Shown here: one piece after another, positions 24,077 to 35,285 of the stretch
How the letters are laid out: the number at the start of each line of letters is the position of its first letter
Position numbering within the stretch: the stretch's first letter is position 1
Source: Epichloe hybrida
Lineage: Eukaryota > Ascomycota > Sordariomycetes > Hypocreales > Clavicipitaceae
Direction: 5' to 3'
Assembly (NCBI GenBank): GCA_019022495.1
Contig: JAFEKR010000018.1
Location: 1-64,000, forward strand
DNA: 64,000 nucleotides
Made by a program: the position numbers and the translations under genes
The notes under the pieces: generated by a model
Database searches by the model: none
Seen by the model: the letters and a program-made list of their open reading frames with translations, nothing else
What the model was told of the DNA's origin: nothing

Positions 24077-26874
24077 CTATACGTTCCTGGAATTTTTGTT
24101 CCTCGGGAGAGAATCCACCAGTGCAGCATCGCCAGTCAGCTTGAACTTGAACTTTACTTCTTCACTGTTGTCCACTGCGAGGACATAGTCTCCAGGATAT
24201 ATGTACTTGTCGCCATGGCCATCAGCCCTCGCAAGGGAGCCAATGCTTATTGTCAGATCCAGCTTCTTGCTCGCCCCAACCTCGATCAGGCGCAAGCGAC
24301 CGTATGCCACAAGCCGCTTTTTGGGATTCGGCGCGGGCCCAGCATTGGTCGACGACAGAAACAAAAGGCCGACGTAGTCAGATGCCAGTTTCGCCGGTCC
24401 ACCTTCGTTCTTGACACTGATGGAAAAGGTCTCAAAGCGACCGAGATCCTTGTGTTGTCCCGTTGCAGAAGACATCAACGAAGCGATCTTGAAGGAGGGC
24501 TTGTCCGGAACTCGGTTCCAGGTGACGGAGAATTTCGTGTAATGCAAGCCGTGGCCAAATGGTAGCGTTGCCTTCCCCGTGTACCACATGTATGTTCGGC
24601 CGGGGGAACTAGACGAGGGTCGCAAAGTCATGTCCTTGATATCGTTGCCCTCCACGTAGCTTGCTGGGTATTGCGTGATGGGCAGTCGACCAGCCGGCGA
24701 CGCATCGCCATTCACCACATCAAGAACGGCTTTTCCACCATCTTGGCCGGGGTATCCTGCCCATAAAATGGAATTGACACGATTGTTCCTCAGCAGGGGG
24801 GCATCGTCGATTTGGCCACCGCCGAACTGAACGACGACCAGAGGCTTCCCGATGCTAGAAAGCTGCGTGATCAGATCCAGCTGGTTGCCAGGCCAGGTAA
24901 TGGTCGTTCGATCGTGACCCTCGCGCTCCACCGTTGCGTCTATGCCCCCCATGAAGATGATGCAGTCCGCCGTCTTGGCAATGGACAATGCTGCGGCGAA
25001 TCCGCTCGTGCTCTGGGAACTGATGTTTGTTCCTGGCTCAAACTGCAGCTGGGGCCAGTATCGTCGGAAGGCGCTGAGCGGACTGGTCAAGAATGGGGCG
25101 GCTCCCTGGTAGTTTCCTTGCATTTGCGTGGTTGCGTTAGCCCAGGGTCCAACAAGGGCGACTTTCCTGATGCTCTTCTTCAGTGGCAAAGTGCCGTCGT
25201 TCTTCAGGAGAGTCATGCCATCTACAGCCGCTTGGTACGCCAGCTTCTGGGCGTGTGCCGTGTTCACATCAGCCCACGAGAGGGAACTATACTCTGGGAC
25301 TGCGTCAAAGTAGCCGACCTTGATCAGCGCAGAGTATAATCGGATGAGTGACTTGTCCAGCGTTGCTTCCGAGGTCAGATGAGACGCGATGGCATCGTTT
25401 AAATGAGCGTAGGTTTTCCCGCAGTCAAGATCAGTCCCGGCATTGAGCGAGTCCGCCGATGCTGCGGCCAGGCTGGGGGCGAAGTGGTGAGGATCGTACA
25501 CGTTCTTGATGGCATCGCAATCCGACACCACGTAGTTGTAGGGCTCGGTGAAGTTCCAGTGATGGCGCAGGATGTCCTGGAGCAGGTAGGTGTTCGCGCA
25601 GGAAGGGACGCCATACACCGAGTTGTAGGCGCACATTACGGAGCTTACCTTTGCGTCGCGGACGCAGGTTTGGAACATGGGCAAGTAATAGTCAGCCATG
25701 TCCTGTGGCGTTGGCTTCAGGTCGTTGGCTTCGCGTCCGTCTTCGACATCATAGGCTGCATAATGCTTGCACGTAGCCATGGCTCTCTTGTATTCGCGGC
25801 TCTGGTCGCCTTCGAAGCCCGTGATGAGGCTATAGACATATCCCTGAATGCGATTCGAATCTTCACCCGGTGTTTCCATGCCTCTTCCCCATCTCGGATC
25901 CCTGAATGCGTTGATGTTTGGGGTCCAAAAGTCAAAGCCGGCATATCCAGCATTCCCGAACGCGCGCGACTCGGTGCCAATGACCGAAGCTACTTGATGA
26001 ATCAAGGAGTCATCAAAAGCTGCACTCATCGATATAGGCATCGGAAAGCTCGTGGCCGCGCTGTACTTGGCCCCCAGAGGACTCTGAAACTGAACTCCGG
26101 GACTATATGCAGGACCATGAAGTGCTTCATTCCACCATTGGTAAAATGGTAGGCCGAGCCTGGCGGATCCAGCAGCGAAATTACCTACATTTGAAATCTT
26201 CTCCTCCAGTGTCATCGCACTTACCAAGGCCCCGGCTCTTTCAGACATCTTCAGCGACCGGTCGCAGACCTTGTTGGAGCAGAGCGGCTCTCTGTTGCAA
26301 GCGGGAATACCTGCCACGGACCGGCCGCCTTTTTCCACGGGGTTTTGTATTTTATATATGTTTATCCTTCCAGCTCGTTAGCGCTGTTCTTGTCTTCAAG
26401 GTACCATTCATTAGACACACGCACATGTATGCGCCACCGCATTTTTCGCCAGCTTTGCCGGGACATGGCGCATTGCAGGAAGTTTGGTCAGACTTTGCTG
26501 CATTGGCCTCGATCTGATGTCCACAGAAACACTGACTGATTCGAATCTGAATTAGGCCACGGCACCAAAAAAAAAGATGAGGTTCAACAAGACATTCTTG
26601 TAAAACAAAATAAGAATAGAAAACCTCACGTTCCGGACTCCACGCCGCTATAGGAGAAGCCGGCTGCTCCACACACATTGGCACAGTGCTGAGGAGAATT
26701 CTCTTGGTTCAGGGTCAACAGCGGCCCTTTCAGATCGCGCGAGGAGGTTTGATCATGGAAACAGCCAACGTGATCTGCTTTGGCGTCATAGGCGGGCAGG
26801 CAATTACGAGTGTCGCCTCGGCATACCCAGACAAAGACAGCAGCCAATATCGACAGCCAATGCTGATGAATCAT
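24077..26874 (-). CDS. Secreted beta-xylosidase, WSC domain fused to GH3
   Basis: There are three exons: 26874-26630, 26535-26405 and 26310-24077. The total is 2610 nt, or 869 aa. Exon 1 encodes a signal peptide (MIHQHWLSILAAVFVWVCRG). A WSC domain spans exons 1-2, with cysteines in VGCFHD, CANVC, QCFCG, SCNAPCPG and KCGG. Exon 3 is a full glycoside hydrolase family 3 enzyme of the xylan 1,4-beta-xylosidase type: FDFWTPNINAFRDPRWGRG, CKHYAAYD, and the nucleophile Asp in VVSDCDAIKNV. It would release xylose from xylo-oligosaccharides outside the cell, with WSC as a carbohydrate-binding anchor. The intron 1 acceptor (GAATCAG|TCAG) is chosen because it restores the WSC Cys spacing. The intron 2 donor (GTACCT) is weaker but is the phase-compatible choice. 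Confidence 0.85.
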
Positions 26875-28186
26875 GATGTTTGTTACGGTTTGTACAGGGA
26901 ATCAAGCTGCGGCAGGTTCCATGGAGCAAGTCGGGGCAGTTCCTATTCATAAAGAATGTGATGTGATGGCAGTTCTAGAGGGGAAACGTTTCACTTCGAA
27001 TCACGGCATCCAACGGCTGATGAAATGATTGGCAGGCCACTGGTCTTCCCGGACTCCCGATGTCCCCGGCCAACATTGTCAAATCACATGGACTTACACG
27101 TCCATCGACCCCGCCTTCTCGCGCCCATGATATTCTGCCTAAAATCAATCCCTGAAGTAATATGTACATGTATATGCGGGGAAGAAGAGGCTCAATTCAC
27201 GAAATGAAACCATTTCGCTAATAAAGTTTAACCAGGCAAGCCAAGTGAGTCATTTATTATCCCGGCGTATTAATAGCGGCGGGTTAAGCCGGATGGACGA
27301 GAATAAAACAAACTCAAGGAGAGATGCAGCATGCATGAAGAAGCGGTTGCTATTCCGGTAACTTGAATTATTACTTCTCTACCGATGACTACGAATCTCC
27401 TAGTGTAGCTGGCAATTCGTCCATCTCCAACGAAAACTAAATGCCTCGAGGCAGTCGAGGTCCTCTCAAGGCGTTTTTTTCCAGGTCTGGGCCCCTTGCT
27501 GCATCTCGCTGCACCCGGCACGGCCAGACTAGAGTGCATGTCTGTGAAGAACTAAGAGGGATTCTTCTCAGTCCAACTAACATGAAATCCCTCCCTTGTA
27601 ACACGTAAACATGCAGTAGTCATTTTTTTTTCTCATGCAATAGTCACTACTTCATACACCCAAACTTAAGGCATCTCGCCTAAAAATAGCACAAACCCCC
27701 GTCGGATATGTATCGCATTGCTTGCCAGCGCCCCATTCATCGAGTCATGACGGTGTCACATGCCAAAATATTGGCTTAAGAGCCGCTTGAGTCCGAGTTT
27801 CATCTCATCGCCGTTTCCGTCCCGAATTAATTAATTATTAAAATTATCATGCTTATCGCAACCTAGCCTAAGAATGAGACCCGGTGGGTCAGACTGACCA
27901 AGTGAGCTCACGGCATCTATCTGCCGTCGATGTTCAAAGACTAGGCCTGACGCACAGGGGTTGTAGAATCCATCTCACGGAGGATGAGCAAAGCTAGCGC
28001 ATCGATCAAGGACTGAAGAACTTTTGATTTACTACCTAAAGGGTTGAATGTAGCTGACTCTTTATGGGATGAGAAAAATTAACAAAGTCTGTAAACAGGC
28101 AATCGAATTCAAGGCCAGCTTCGACGAAATATCACATATAACATAAGGCGCATACTCGTATGTAGCACGGTTGCATCTCCTCTCAC
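26875..28186. other. Intergenic region, promoter of the WSC-GH3 gene
   Basis: Over 1.3 kb has no recognisable gene or RNA. It contains a TTAATTAATTATTAAAATTA AT tract near 27827 and no obvious repeat. Confidence 0.4.
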
Positions 28187-29512
28187 TCAAGCTCCTCTCT
28201 GGAACTGTTCCGCCAAGGCCTCAATAAACTGGTCATTCTCCAGGGGCGACTCCTGCTCGCCCTGAGCCGGATTCTGACCTGCGGCGGCAAACAGCTGCGC
28301 CTCCAGCTTAGGCAGGATGTCGGAGATGAGCTCCAGGGGCACGGGCGCGTTCTTGGCTCGCAGGTCGGCAATCTTGTTCATGTCATCGACCAGGCCCGCG
28401 GGTGAGGGCGCTGGAGCCGCGCGTCTCTCCTCGGTCTTGATTGCTGCCGACTTTGCCGCGGGACTGGGACCGGGCTGGATCCCTTTGATGGCCGACTTGA
28501 CCGCGCCAGCTGCGCCGGTGCCGTCATCTTTGAGCTTCGAGGCTTGCGACAGCGCGTCGCCGATGAGCTTCTGGCTCAGCTTGCCGTCGACCTCGGCCTT
28601 TGGGACCTTGATCTCCTTGGTGGTCTTTAGAACTTTCATGACCTTGACGTTCACTAACTTTCGTGGACCTTCTTCTGGACCTTGATCCTGATCGGGCTGG
28701 GTCTTGATGTCTCCGAGATTCTGCTCGAGCTTCTCGATGAGTTCCGCTGCTGCCTTCAAGGCATCCTTTGTATCCTTGATTTTCACGTTCGCCTTCCCGA
28801 CTGAGCGAACCACCCTGGTGGCGCCCTGGAGTTTCAGTAGGGCGCGGCCGACTTTGAATGCCATGATGGCGGGCGCGAGCGGAGTCGGCACGTACGATGC
28901 CGTTTCAATGACAACGTCAGTCATGACCTTGAGCCACCCCAGCGCCGAGAGCGTCTCGTTGCTAGAAATGGCTCGTCCGAGGGCACGATACGACTGCCCG
29001 GGAAACATCTGATCTGCGAATACGCCGACAAGACCTAGGTCTTTTCTCGGGTTCGGCCGAGGCCTGGCCGAGATTGGCCTGAAAATGCTCTCATCTGGCG
29101 ACTTTTTAAGTTCTTTATCAGCAGTCTTTTCAAGATCGCCCAACAGTTGTCCGACAACAGCCTTGTCCCGCGGAGACAAGGATGCGTCGAGGCAAGCCTT
29201 GAGCGCGTCCATCTCGGAATTTATAGCTCGCTGAAGTTGTTTCTTGTCGGCATCTCCCTTTCTCTGCGCAGCTACACGCGCAGTCGTTGCCTTTTGCAGA
29301 TTGACTGCCAATTTCTTGTCCTTGCCACAGAATGTGGGCAAAGGGACGGCTCGCGCCTCCAAGAGCATGGCCCTCTTTTCAGGCTTTTTGACTGGCTGCA
29401 CTTCATGACTTGGTGCGGCAGCACTGGCATGGCTGATGAGAGCCGGCGTGTCGTTTGTCGAGATGGAAGTGGCGAATAGTGACGCAAAGGCGAGTATCGT
29501 GGAGACGCGCAT
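28187..29512 (-). CDS. Secreted helical hypothetical protein (441 aa)
   Basis: This is an intact single-exon frame. It begins with a signal peptide (MRVSTILAFASLFATSIS), followed by a possible Kex2-like basic site (KKPEKR, about residue 43-48). The rest is Lys-, Ala- and Glu-rich with long predicted helices and a hydrophobic stretch around residues 190-225 (LGWLKVMTDVVIETASY and onward). A proline/alanine-rich linker lies near residues 345-375. I recognise no family. It is a candidate secreted or effector-like protein, and its function is unknown. Confidence 0.7.
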   Translation of the reverse strand: MRVSTILAFASLFATSISTNDTPALISHASAAAPSHEVQPVKKPEKRAMLLEARAVPLPTFCGKDKKLAVNLQKATTARVAAQRKGDADKKQLQRAINSEMDALKACLDASLSPRDKAVVGQLLGDLEKTADKELKKSPDESIFRPISARPRPNPRKDLGLVGVFADQMFPGQSYRALGRAISSNETLSALGWLKVMTDVVIETASYVPTPLAPAIMAFKVGRALLKLQGATRVVRSVGKANVKIKDTKDALKAAAELIEKLEQNLGDIKTQPDQDQGPEEGPRKLVNVKVMKVLKTTKEIKVPKAEVDGKLSQKLIGDALSQASKLKDDGTGAAGAVKSAIKGIQPGPSPAAKSAAIKTEERRAAPAPSPAGLVDDMNKIADLRAKNAPVPLELISDILPKLEAQLFAAAGQNPAQGEQESPLENDQFIEALAEQFQRGA

Positions 29513-30583
29513 CTTGCCTGAAGGTGTACTAGCAGCTGCCTTTGGAAGAAAATCTATGAGATGATGATGAAGCGAATTGCAGAATCCTGTGTATGAGATC
29601 CGATGAGGGTAACATGGTCCGGAGTCTTTACATTATATACACACAAGACTCTCGCCGGTTCAATTGCCTCGGCTGCACTTGTCGACGATCAGGGTCTGCA
29701 TGACTTGGTCAATATTTGCATGTCTTGGTCGATACTTGCATGACGCGGTCAATACTATGGTTCGCGCCAGCAACCTGGACAGCCGAGGTAATAGACGTCA
29801 GCTGGGAATCTGGACAAGCTCCGTGAACACAGGAATAATGGCCGATAGCATGTGTTTTGTGCCAATGTGTCCACAGTAATGACAGCAGGCGCCTGTTCGC
29901 GGCGGCGATCTGGTGCTTCCGATTTAGAGGTCGCGAGTCAACAAGTGTTCCCGAAGGCGTGGTTAGCCCCTGGTTTATGCACCCATTGACGATGATGACT
30001 CGAGGACTGGGCCTATCCGCTAAGCACCTACAGACTGACGAAATGGGCTCTAATACGCCTGAACAAAGGGAAATTAAAAACTTTGCAGTGAGTGGAACTC
30101 TAAAACATGAGGCAGATTCGTTTGAGTAATTTCTCGCAATAGCACGAAGCGCGCCGAATAACAAAGACCGGGGACGCTGGGTTCGAGACCCTCCGCTTTT
30201 CACGTCTCGTGGCTGGGCGTAATTGACCACGGTGCGGAAGAAACAAGTTATTAGCCTTACTGTAGTCTCTTTTTTTATAAGACAGCGCTCCCCTTCTTTA
30301 GAACTAGTTATTAGTGGTGTTGAGGATATCGCAGCCTCACATGGTAGCGTCAAATCTGAAGCACCACTTCTTGTCAACCCCTCTTCGTTTGTTAATGTAG
30401 CTTCCTGCATCTTAGTATAGGCTTTGTTTTAAAGACCTAGATGTATCTATTAACAGATCCAAAGCTTATAATCACTTCCTTTTTCCCTGGCTAGATTCTG
30501 GAATTCCTAGATAGCAATTCTACATCGTCTTCTCTTCTGATGACTCTTTGCTACTGACTACATCCCTCAACAAGTAGCTACTA
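29513..30583. other. Intergenic with a transposon-like remnant
   Basis: No intact gene. A degenerate B-box-like GGGTTCGAGACCC lies near 30188. A 27-nt segment at 29954-29980 matches 6357-6383 in the decayed transposon, differing only by C-T or G-A transitions, so this stretch may be a less mutated fragment of the same element family. Confidence 0.4.
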
Positions 30584-30829
30584 CTATTTACTTATTACCC
30601 TATCTAAGAAATAAGGTTTATATTCTATTAAGCTACTTTCTTCGACAAACAGGGCTCTCTTCACAGCCAGAGTTGCTTTCCATGGTATCAGACTCGGGCT
30701 GCGCAGACCTGTTTGATCGAAGAGACGGGAGCCTGTCTCATTTTTGCCCCCAAGTTCCAAGTTCACAAGAGGGCTGGCGGCGGCGGCGGCGACGATGTAC
30801 CCGAGGAAAAAGAGGGTGGACTTCATCAT
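30584..30829 (-). CDS. Very small secreted protein (81 aa)
   Basis: An 81-codon frame opens with a clear signal peptide (MMKSTLFFLGYIVAAAAASP). The short mature part has no cysteines and no recognised domain. It lies alone, with no operon-like partner. The signal peptide supports a real gene, but the rest gives no functional clue, and an unrecognised 3' exon is possible. Confidence 0.45.
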   Translation of the reverse strand: MMKSTLFFLGYIVAAAAASPLVNLELGGKNETGSRLFDQTGLRSPSLIPWKATLAVKRALFVEESSLIEYKPYFLDRVISK

Positions 30830-31722
30830 GATGGTAGGGTAAGAAGATGTCGGCGATAGATGATTATGCTCTCAAGTCAATGATTTGAATACTGAGGCAT
30901 AGGTATAGGAAACGTCGGTCAATATGTACATGCACATTGTGAGTTGTCCTGCTCGAACAGCTTGGAATACTTCCCTCTCTTGCAATATATGTCTTGAGAT
31001 GGCGCTTTTTGGGTGCCAGCTTCGACGGACATGATAAAATGGTCTAGCTCCTGCATCAATCTCCTAGTTCACTGCATAGCCATCGTTCATCTCATCGCCC
31101 GAGCCCTGAAGCCATTCATCATTTTCCAAGCCAATAATGATATCATTCGACTTGGCGTCTTGCACGGTAAAAGCGCATGCGGCGATCAAGACTTCGTAAT
31201 TGCCAAGTCAACTGCCCTCTTGGCCTGCAAGCCCCAGCTCAAACAGGCGCGCTTGGCAAGGAGCCGCGCAGTCATTCAGCCTGGATTGTTGATGAAGCAG
31301 AAAAAGTTAACAGAGCAGCCGAGATTCGGCGTTAGTAGCACGTGGTACGGAATCTACCATGGTACGGGGTACATGCCGATTTTTTTTTTTTTTTTTTTTC
31401 AGACAAGACATGCCGTCGCAAGTGCAAGTGTCCAGTAGTTTTTCACAGTCAGGCTTGTTTTTTTCGGAGAATTCTTCATCCTCAACCTCTGTTGGACGGC
31501 GAGGCGAAGTAAGTCGTAACACTATTTACGGTAAAGCAGATGTCAGAGTCATGGCAGTTCTTGCCAATGACGGCTCCAACACAGCAATCCAGGCTGCATT
31601 GGCTGGTGGAAGCAATGGAATGTGTTTAACAACCAAACTCTGCGGATTTTCTTAGTTGTCTAATAAAATGCTAAAGGGAAACTTCCAACCCCAAAAAAAA
31701 AAAAAAAAAAAGTCCGACATGA
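30830..31722. other. Intergenic with poly-T and poly-A tracts
   Basis: A T run of about 20 at 31380-31399 and an A run of about 19 near 31694-31712 bracket about 290 bp. Open frames that read through the tracts give Phe- or Lys-homopolymers and are not believable genes. No other structure is seen. Confidence 0.4.
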
Positions 31723-33330
31723 CTATGATAGCTCCTGGCCCACCTCGCGTAGCGCTTTGAAGAGACCATCTACAGTCCCTCGCAGAGTCTGACAATTTGT
31801 CACAACTCGGAAGAAATAGCCTCTTGGTCCTGGTGCAAAGTCAAACATGAAGCCCCGCCCCAACATCTTCCTGACCATGGAGCGAGTCCTCTCCGTGTTC
31901 TCGTCTTTGCGATCCGAGGCCTTTCCCCCGTCTGGGGCGTAATAGAAGCACACTTGTAGGCAGGGAGGTGGGTTCGGCGAGAGTAACTCAAAGTCTTCAC
32001 TCTCTTGCACTAGCGTGGCAAGGTGCGCAGCCATGTCGAAGGCATGGTCGATGCCTTGCTCGAAGCCTTCCGCTCCGTAGTAAATCCACGCCAATGCCAT
32101 CTTGAAGCTGTCTGCTCGGCGGCCGCACTGCAACGTGAGGTCAGCCAGGTCCCAGACTTGGTCATCATCTTCCGGGTCATGGAACAGGTACTCGGCTCGT
32201 AGCGAATTTGCGTTGTGGAAACGCTTCAGGTCGTTGGTCAGCAGGAATGAGCAGGTCATGGGGACATTGAGCATCTTCTGTGGATTGATCGTTAGAGAGT
32301 CGGCCAGCCCGCACCCATCGAGCTTGTGTCGATGCTTTGATGAGAAGGCGACAGACGCGCCCCAGGAACCGTCGACGTGGAGCCACATGCCAAACTCGTC
32401 ACAGATGGTCTTGATCTCTCGGATGGGATCAAATGCACCCAGCACTGTGGTGCCGGCCGTCGCATTGACATAGAGAGGTATTTCTTTCCGAGCTTTTGCC
32501 TCGGCCGCAAGACGGCGCAAGGCCGAAGGTAGCATACAGCCCTCGTCGTCGACAGGGACACAAGTGATGCTGGACGTGCCCATGCCAGCCGCCACCGCGG
32601 CCTTTTGCATGGAAAAGTGTCCATGACTACTGGTGAAAACGGCGAAACGGTAGCCCTCGCCGCCGTTGACCTTGACGGCCGGGTACAAGGCATTGCGCGC
32701 AATGACAAGTGACGTGAAATTGGATGCGCTGCCTCCTTGACAAGTTATGCCACCGGCTCGCGGCCCCTCGAAACCGAAATACGATGCCAACGTGCGAGCG
32801 GTCACCTTCTCGATGATGGTCAGAGCAGGTGCTACGTGGAACACGTGAACATTGGTATTCAGCACGCCGAGAACGATTTCGGAGATGACCCCGACAGGGT
32901 TTGTGCTCGCCGTGAGCTTGTCCATGAAGCCTTGATCCCAGGTGTTGACACTATGCCGCAACACGTTGTCAATCGTCTCCAGCAAGCCCTCTCGGCCTCG
33001 CCCAGGACCTGCGGGCAGCGAGAAGTTCATACTCTCACGGACTGCTTGTGGTGGTTTCGCATCAACGAGAACATTCCGTCCGTCGCGCCGCAGATGACCT
33101 GTGGGCTTGACAGCGGCCTCCGAGTCGGCCGCTCTCACGAAGGGAATGATGAGCGCTTTGACAGCATCCAGAAGGTCCTCGAGCTCGCCTGCCCGATCTA
33201 GGCCGGATTTGCTGATGACTTGTGCTTCCTCCCCTGGTCTGACGATGCCATTTTCGCCGCTACTCCTTCCGCTGAGGACGGCGGCGCCATGGACAGGGCC
33301 GTTGCCATTGATGGTGAGGGCAGAGGACAT
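31723..33330 (-). CDS. PLP-dependent group II amino-acid decarboxylase
   Basis: Single-exon, 535 aa from the ATG at 33330; upstream in-frame extension lacks conservation features. It belongs to the glutamate/aspartate/cysteine-sulfinate decarboxylase family. Motifs include GGITCQGGSASN (phosphate binding), HVDGSWGASVAF (Asp that contacts the PLP ring nitrogen) and the PLP-lysine segment TINPQKMLNVPM with Lys at about residue 352. The common family motif is NPHK; here it is NPQK. The likely reaction is Asp to beta-alanine or Glu to GABA, which cannot be settled by eye. It sits divergent from the amidinotransferase in the NRPS neighbourhood, so it plausibly supplies a non-proteinogenic building block, as the aspartate decarboxylase does in destruxin-type clusters. 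Confidence 0.82.
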   Translation of the reverse strand: MSSALTINGNGPVHGAAVLSGRSSGENGIVRPGEEAQVISKSGLDRAGELEDLLDAVKALIIPFVRAADSEAAVKPTGHLRRDGRNVLVDAKPPQAVRESMNFSLPAGPGRGREGLLETIDNVLRHSVNTWDQGFMDKLTASTNPVGVISEIVLGVLNTNVHVFHVAPALTIIEKVTARTLASYFGFEGPRAGGITCQGGSASNFTSLVIARNALYPAVKVNGGEGYRFAVFTSSHGHFSMQKAAVAAGMGTSSITCVPVDDEGCMLPSALRRLAAEAKARKEIPLYVNATAGTTVLGAFDPIREIKTICDEFGMWLHVDGSWGASVAFSSKHRHKLDGCGLADSLTINPQKMLNVPMTCSFLLTNDLKRFHNANSLRAEYLFHDPEDDDQVWDLADLTLQCGRRADSFKMALAWIYYGAEGFEQGIDHAFDMAAHLATLVQESEDFELLSPNPPPCLQVCFYYAPDGGKASDRKDENTERTRSMVRKMLGRGFMFDFAPGPRGYFFRVVTNCQTLRGTVDGLFKALREVGQELS

Positions 33331-35285
33331 GATGGCTGCTGCGACTACTCGAGATTTCGAATTGTGTAGTTTTGGCCTATTAACCCTAACCGCAAAAGTC
33401 ATAAGGCAGCCAGCTATCTTGAATACCACGGAGGAGTATCACGTTTCCATGATTCCGCTTACGGGTCTCCGGGGTTAGTCGTGTTGACAATCGCGGCTTA
33501 TCCCCCCCCCTCTCTTGCAAGCCCCCTCCTGCAAGCACCAAGTAGTGCTCCACGTCTGCAGAGGCGATGGATATGGATGATGCAGCATGCCGATTCTTCG
33601 ACCGCTTCGGGGCGTGAGGGAATTAACCGCAGTGGCTGGGGGCTGCCAAGAACTTCTTCATGCCTACCCGAGAGTTTTTCTTTTTTTCTCCGACATGAAG
33701 AGTTGGCCCGCCGCATCTCACGTGATCTGCCCAATGGCTCACTCATAAAATATGCACCCCACCCCAAATCTACCCGCCCATTCCCGCAAATTTTTTCTCC
33801 TTCAACTCAAGAAACTCGAACACGACGCCGCGGCGCTGTTAAATCGTCGACGTAGGTCTCAAGGCCTCTGAGAACTTGTAAGTGATGCTGTCATTGTCCT
33901 TTTCCATTTTCTCGAATCATCATGATGAACTTTCCCTTGTGAAATTACCGCGGCTTATGACAACTCGCAAGAGTGGCCTGATTACGAATTACAAACAACT
34001 TTTTCCTGACTTTATCCTTCCTACTCTCTCCCCCCTTCGCACGAGACGCCATGTTTGACGGAGCAGGCTGCTAACAAACGACGCGACTCCAGGCAGGCGG
34101 AAGTAGCGTAGTTTCGAATCGATTGTTTTCATCTCCGTCACGTAGAAGTTTGCCACGTCATCACCTCGGTTGACTAACGAAGGGCTGTCGTTCGGCGGCA
34201 AATCCCATAGAAAACATCCAATGCTGCGACGCGCCTGTCAATGGAGATGCCCATGTTTCCGCTTTCGTGAACAATCGTCCATGATGGATGGTCGCGCTTC
34301 TCGATCGCACCATGCTTAGAAATGTGCCAGAACATGATTCCTCCGTGTGCGGGCTACCGAGATAGAACGCAATCAAGTCAAGCCAAATGAAATAAACTAT
34401 GCTACCATTTCGCACTGTGATATTTGAATTTGACTTTCACACTTGGGATATTGACCATTGCTAACCAAATTTGAACGCAGTCCAAGAGGCAAAAATGAGT
34501 CCACATGAGAACATCCGCGCCCACCAAGCCAACCAAATCGTTTCCTCGACGAATTCTTAGCTTCGGAGATAAATCCCGTCAAATCAAATTCTGTTTATAC
34601 CCACAAAACAGCCATTTCCCACGAAGCCAGAGCAATAACCCGGCGTCATGTACGGACCACTGCTTTTCGACTAGTCCCTGGCTGGTTACATTCGACAGCG
34701 TTGCGCGGCGGGGACGTCCAGCTTCGGGGGGCTGGGGAGGTCGAACGCTTGGCAATGTTTTGCAAACACCACAGGCGTGTGCCTCCGGATGTACATGTAT
34801 AAGCATCGGTACTAACTACGCCGTGCTCCGTACACGTCACCATTACCGGCAACTAGGCAACATAGGTGCGGACGCCGAGCCGCTTCCTTCAGTGGCGGGC
34901 GGGCTGGATTGAGACATTTTGACCCAGGTTTCGTGTCTCTTGGATTTGCCGTATGTCGCTGCATGTCTCACATCCGGCCGGAGTAGTTGCTTTTTGGGTC
35001 GGCGTGTTGTTGCAACGCATAAGGGGTTTGACACTGGGTAAACTTGGCATCAACACCCCAACCCCCGCGCACGCCAACATGAAAACGCCAAAAGTCACGT
35101 AGACATACTATGACTAAGAGATTGGTTTTGTTTTATCATTCGTGGTACCGAAGTTGGCGAGAAGGGGGGGGGGAGTTCAAGCCCGCTCGACACTTAATAG
35201 TCTCGCCAGGTCTAGTTCGATGAAGGGGTTTCAGACATCCTACATACGTTTGTTTTTTTTTCGTCTTCAATCTACTATCGAATCC
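33331..35285. promoter_or_regulatory. Divergent intergenic region, decarboxylase / amidinotransferase
   Basis: About 1.95 kb separates two divergent start codons and must hold both promoters. It contains a C9 run near 33502, a TGTACATGTATAAG palindrome-containing segment near 34790, a G run near 35165 and a T run just before the amidinotransferase start. There is no gene with recognisable domains inside. Confidence 0.5.

Noticed and set aside
25403..26152. Plus-strand open frame opposite the GH3 gene
   Set aside because: Antisense shadow of a well-conserved GH3 exon.
30175..30205. tRNA-like B-box (GGGTTCGAGACCC)
   Set aside because: The T-arm stem pairs at only three of five positions, and no A-box or cloverleaf can be folded upstream.
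31359..31655. Short frame starting before the poly-T tract
   Set aside because: It encodes a phenylalanine homopolymer from a T run and shows no family resemblance.
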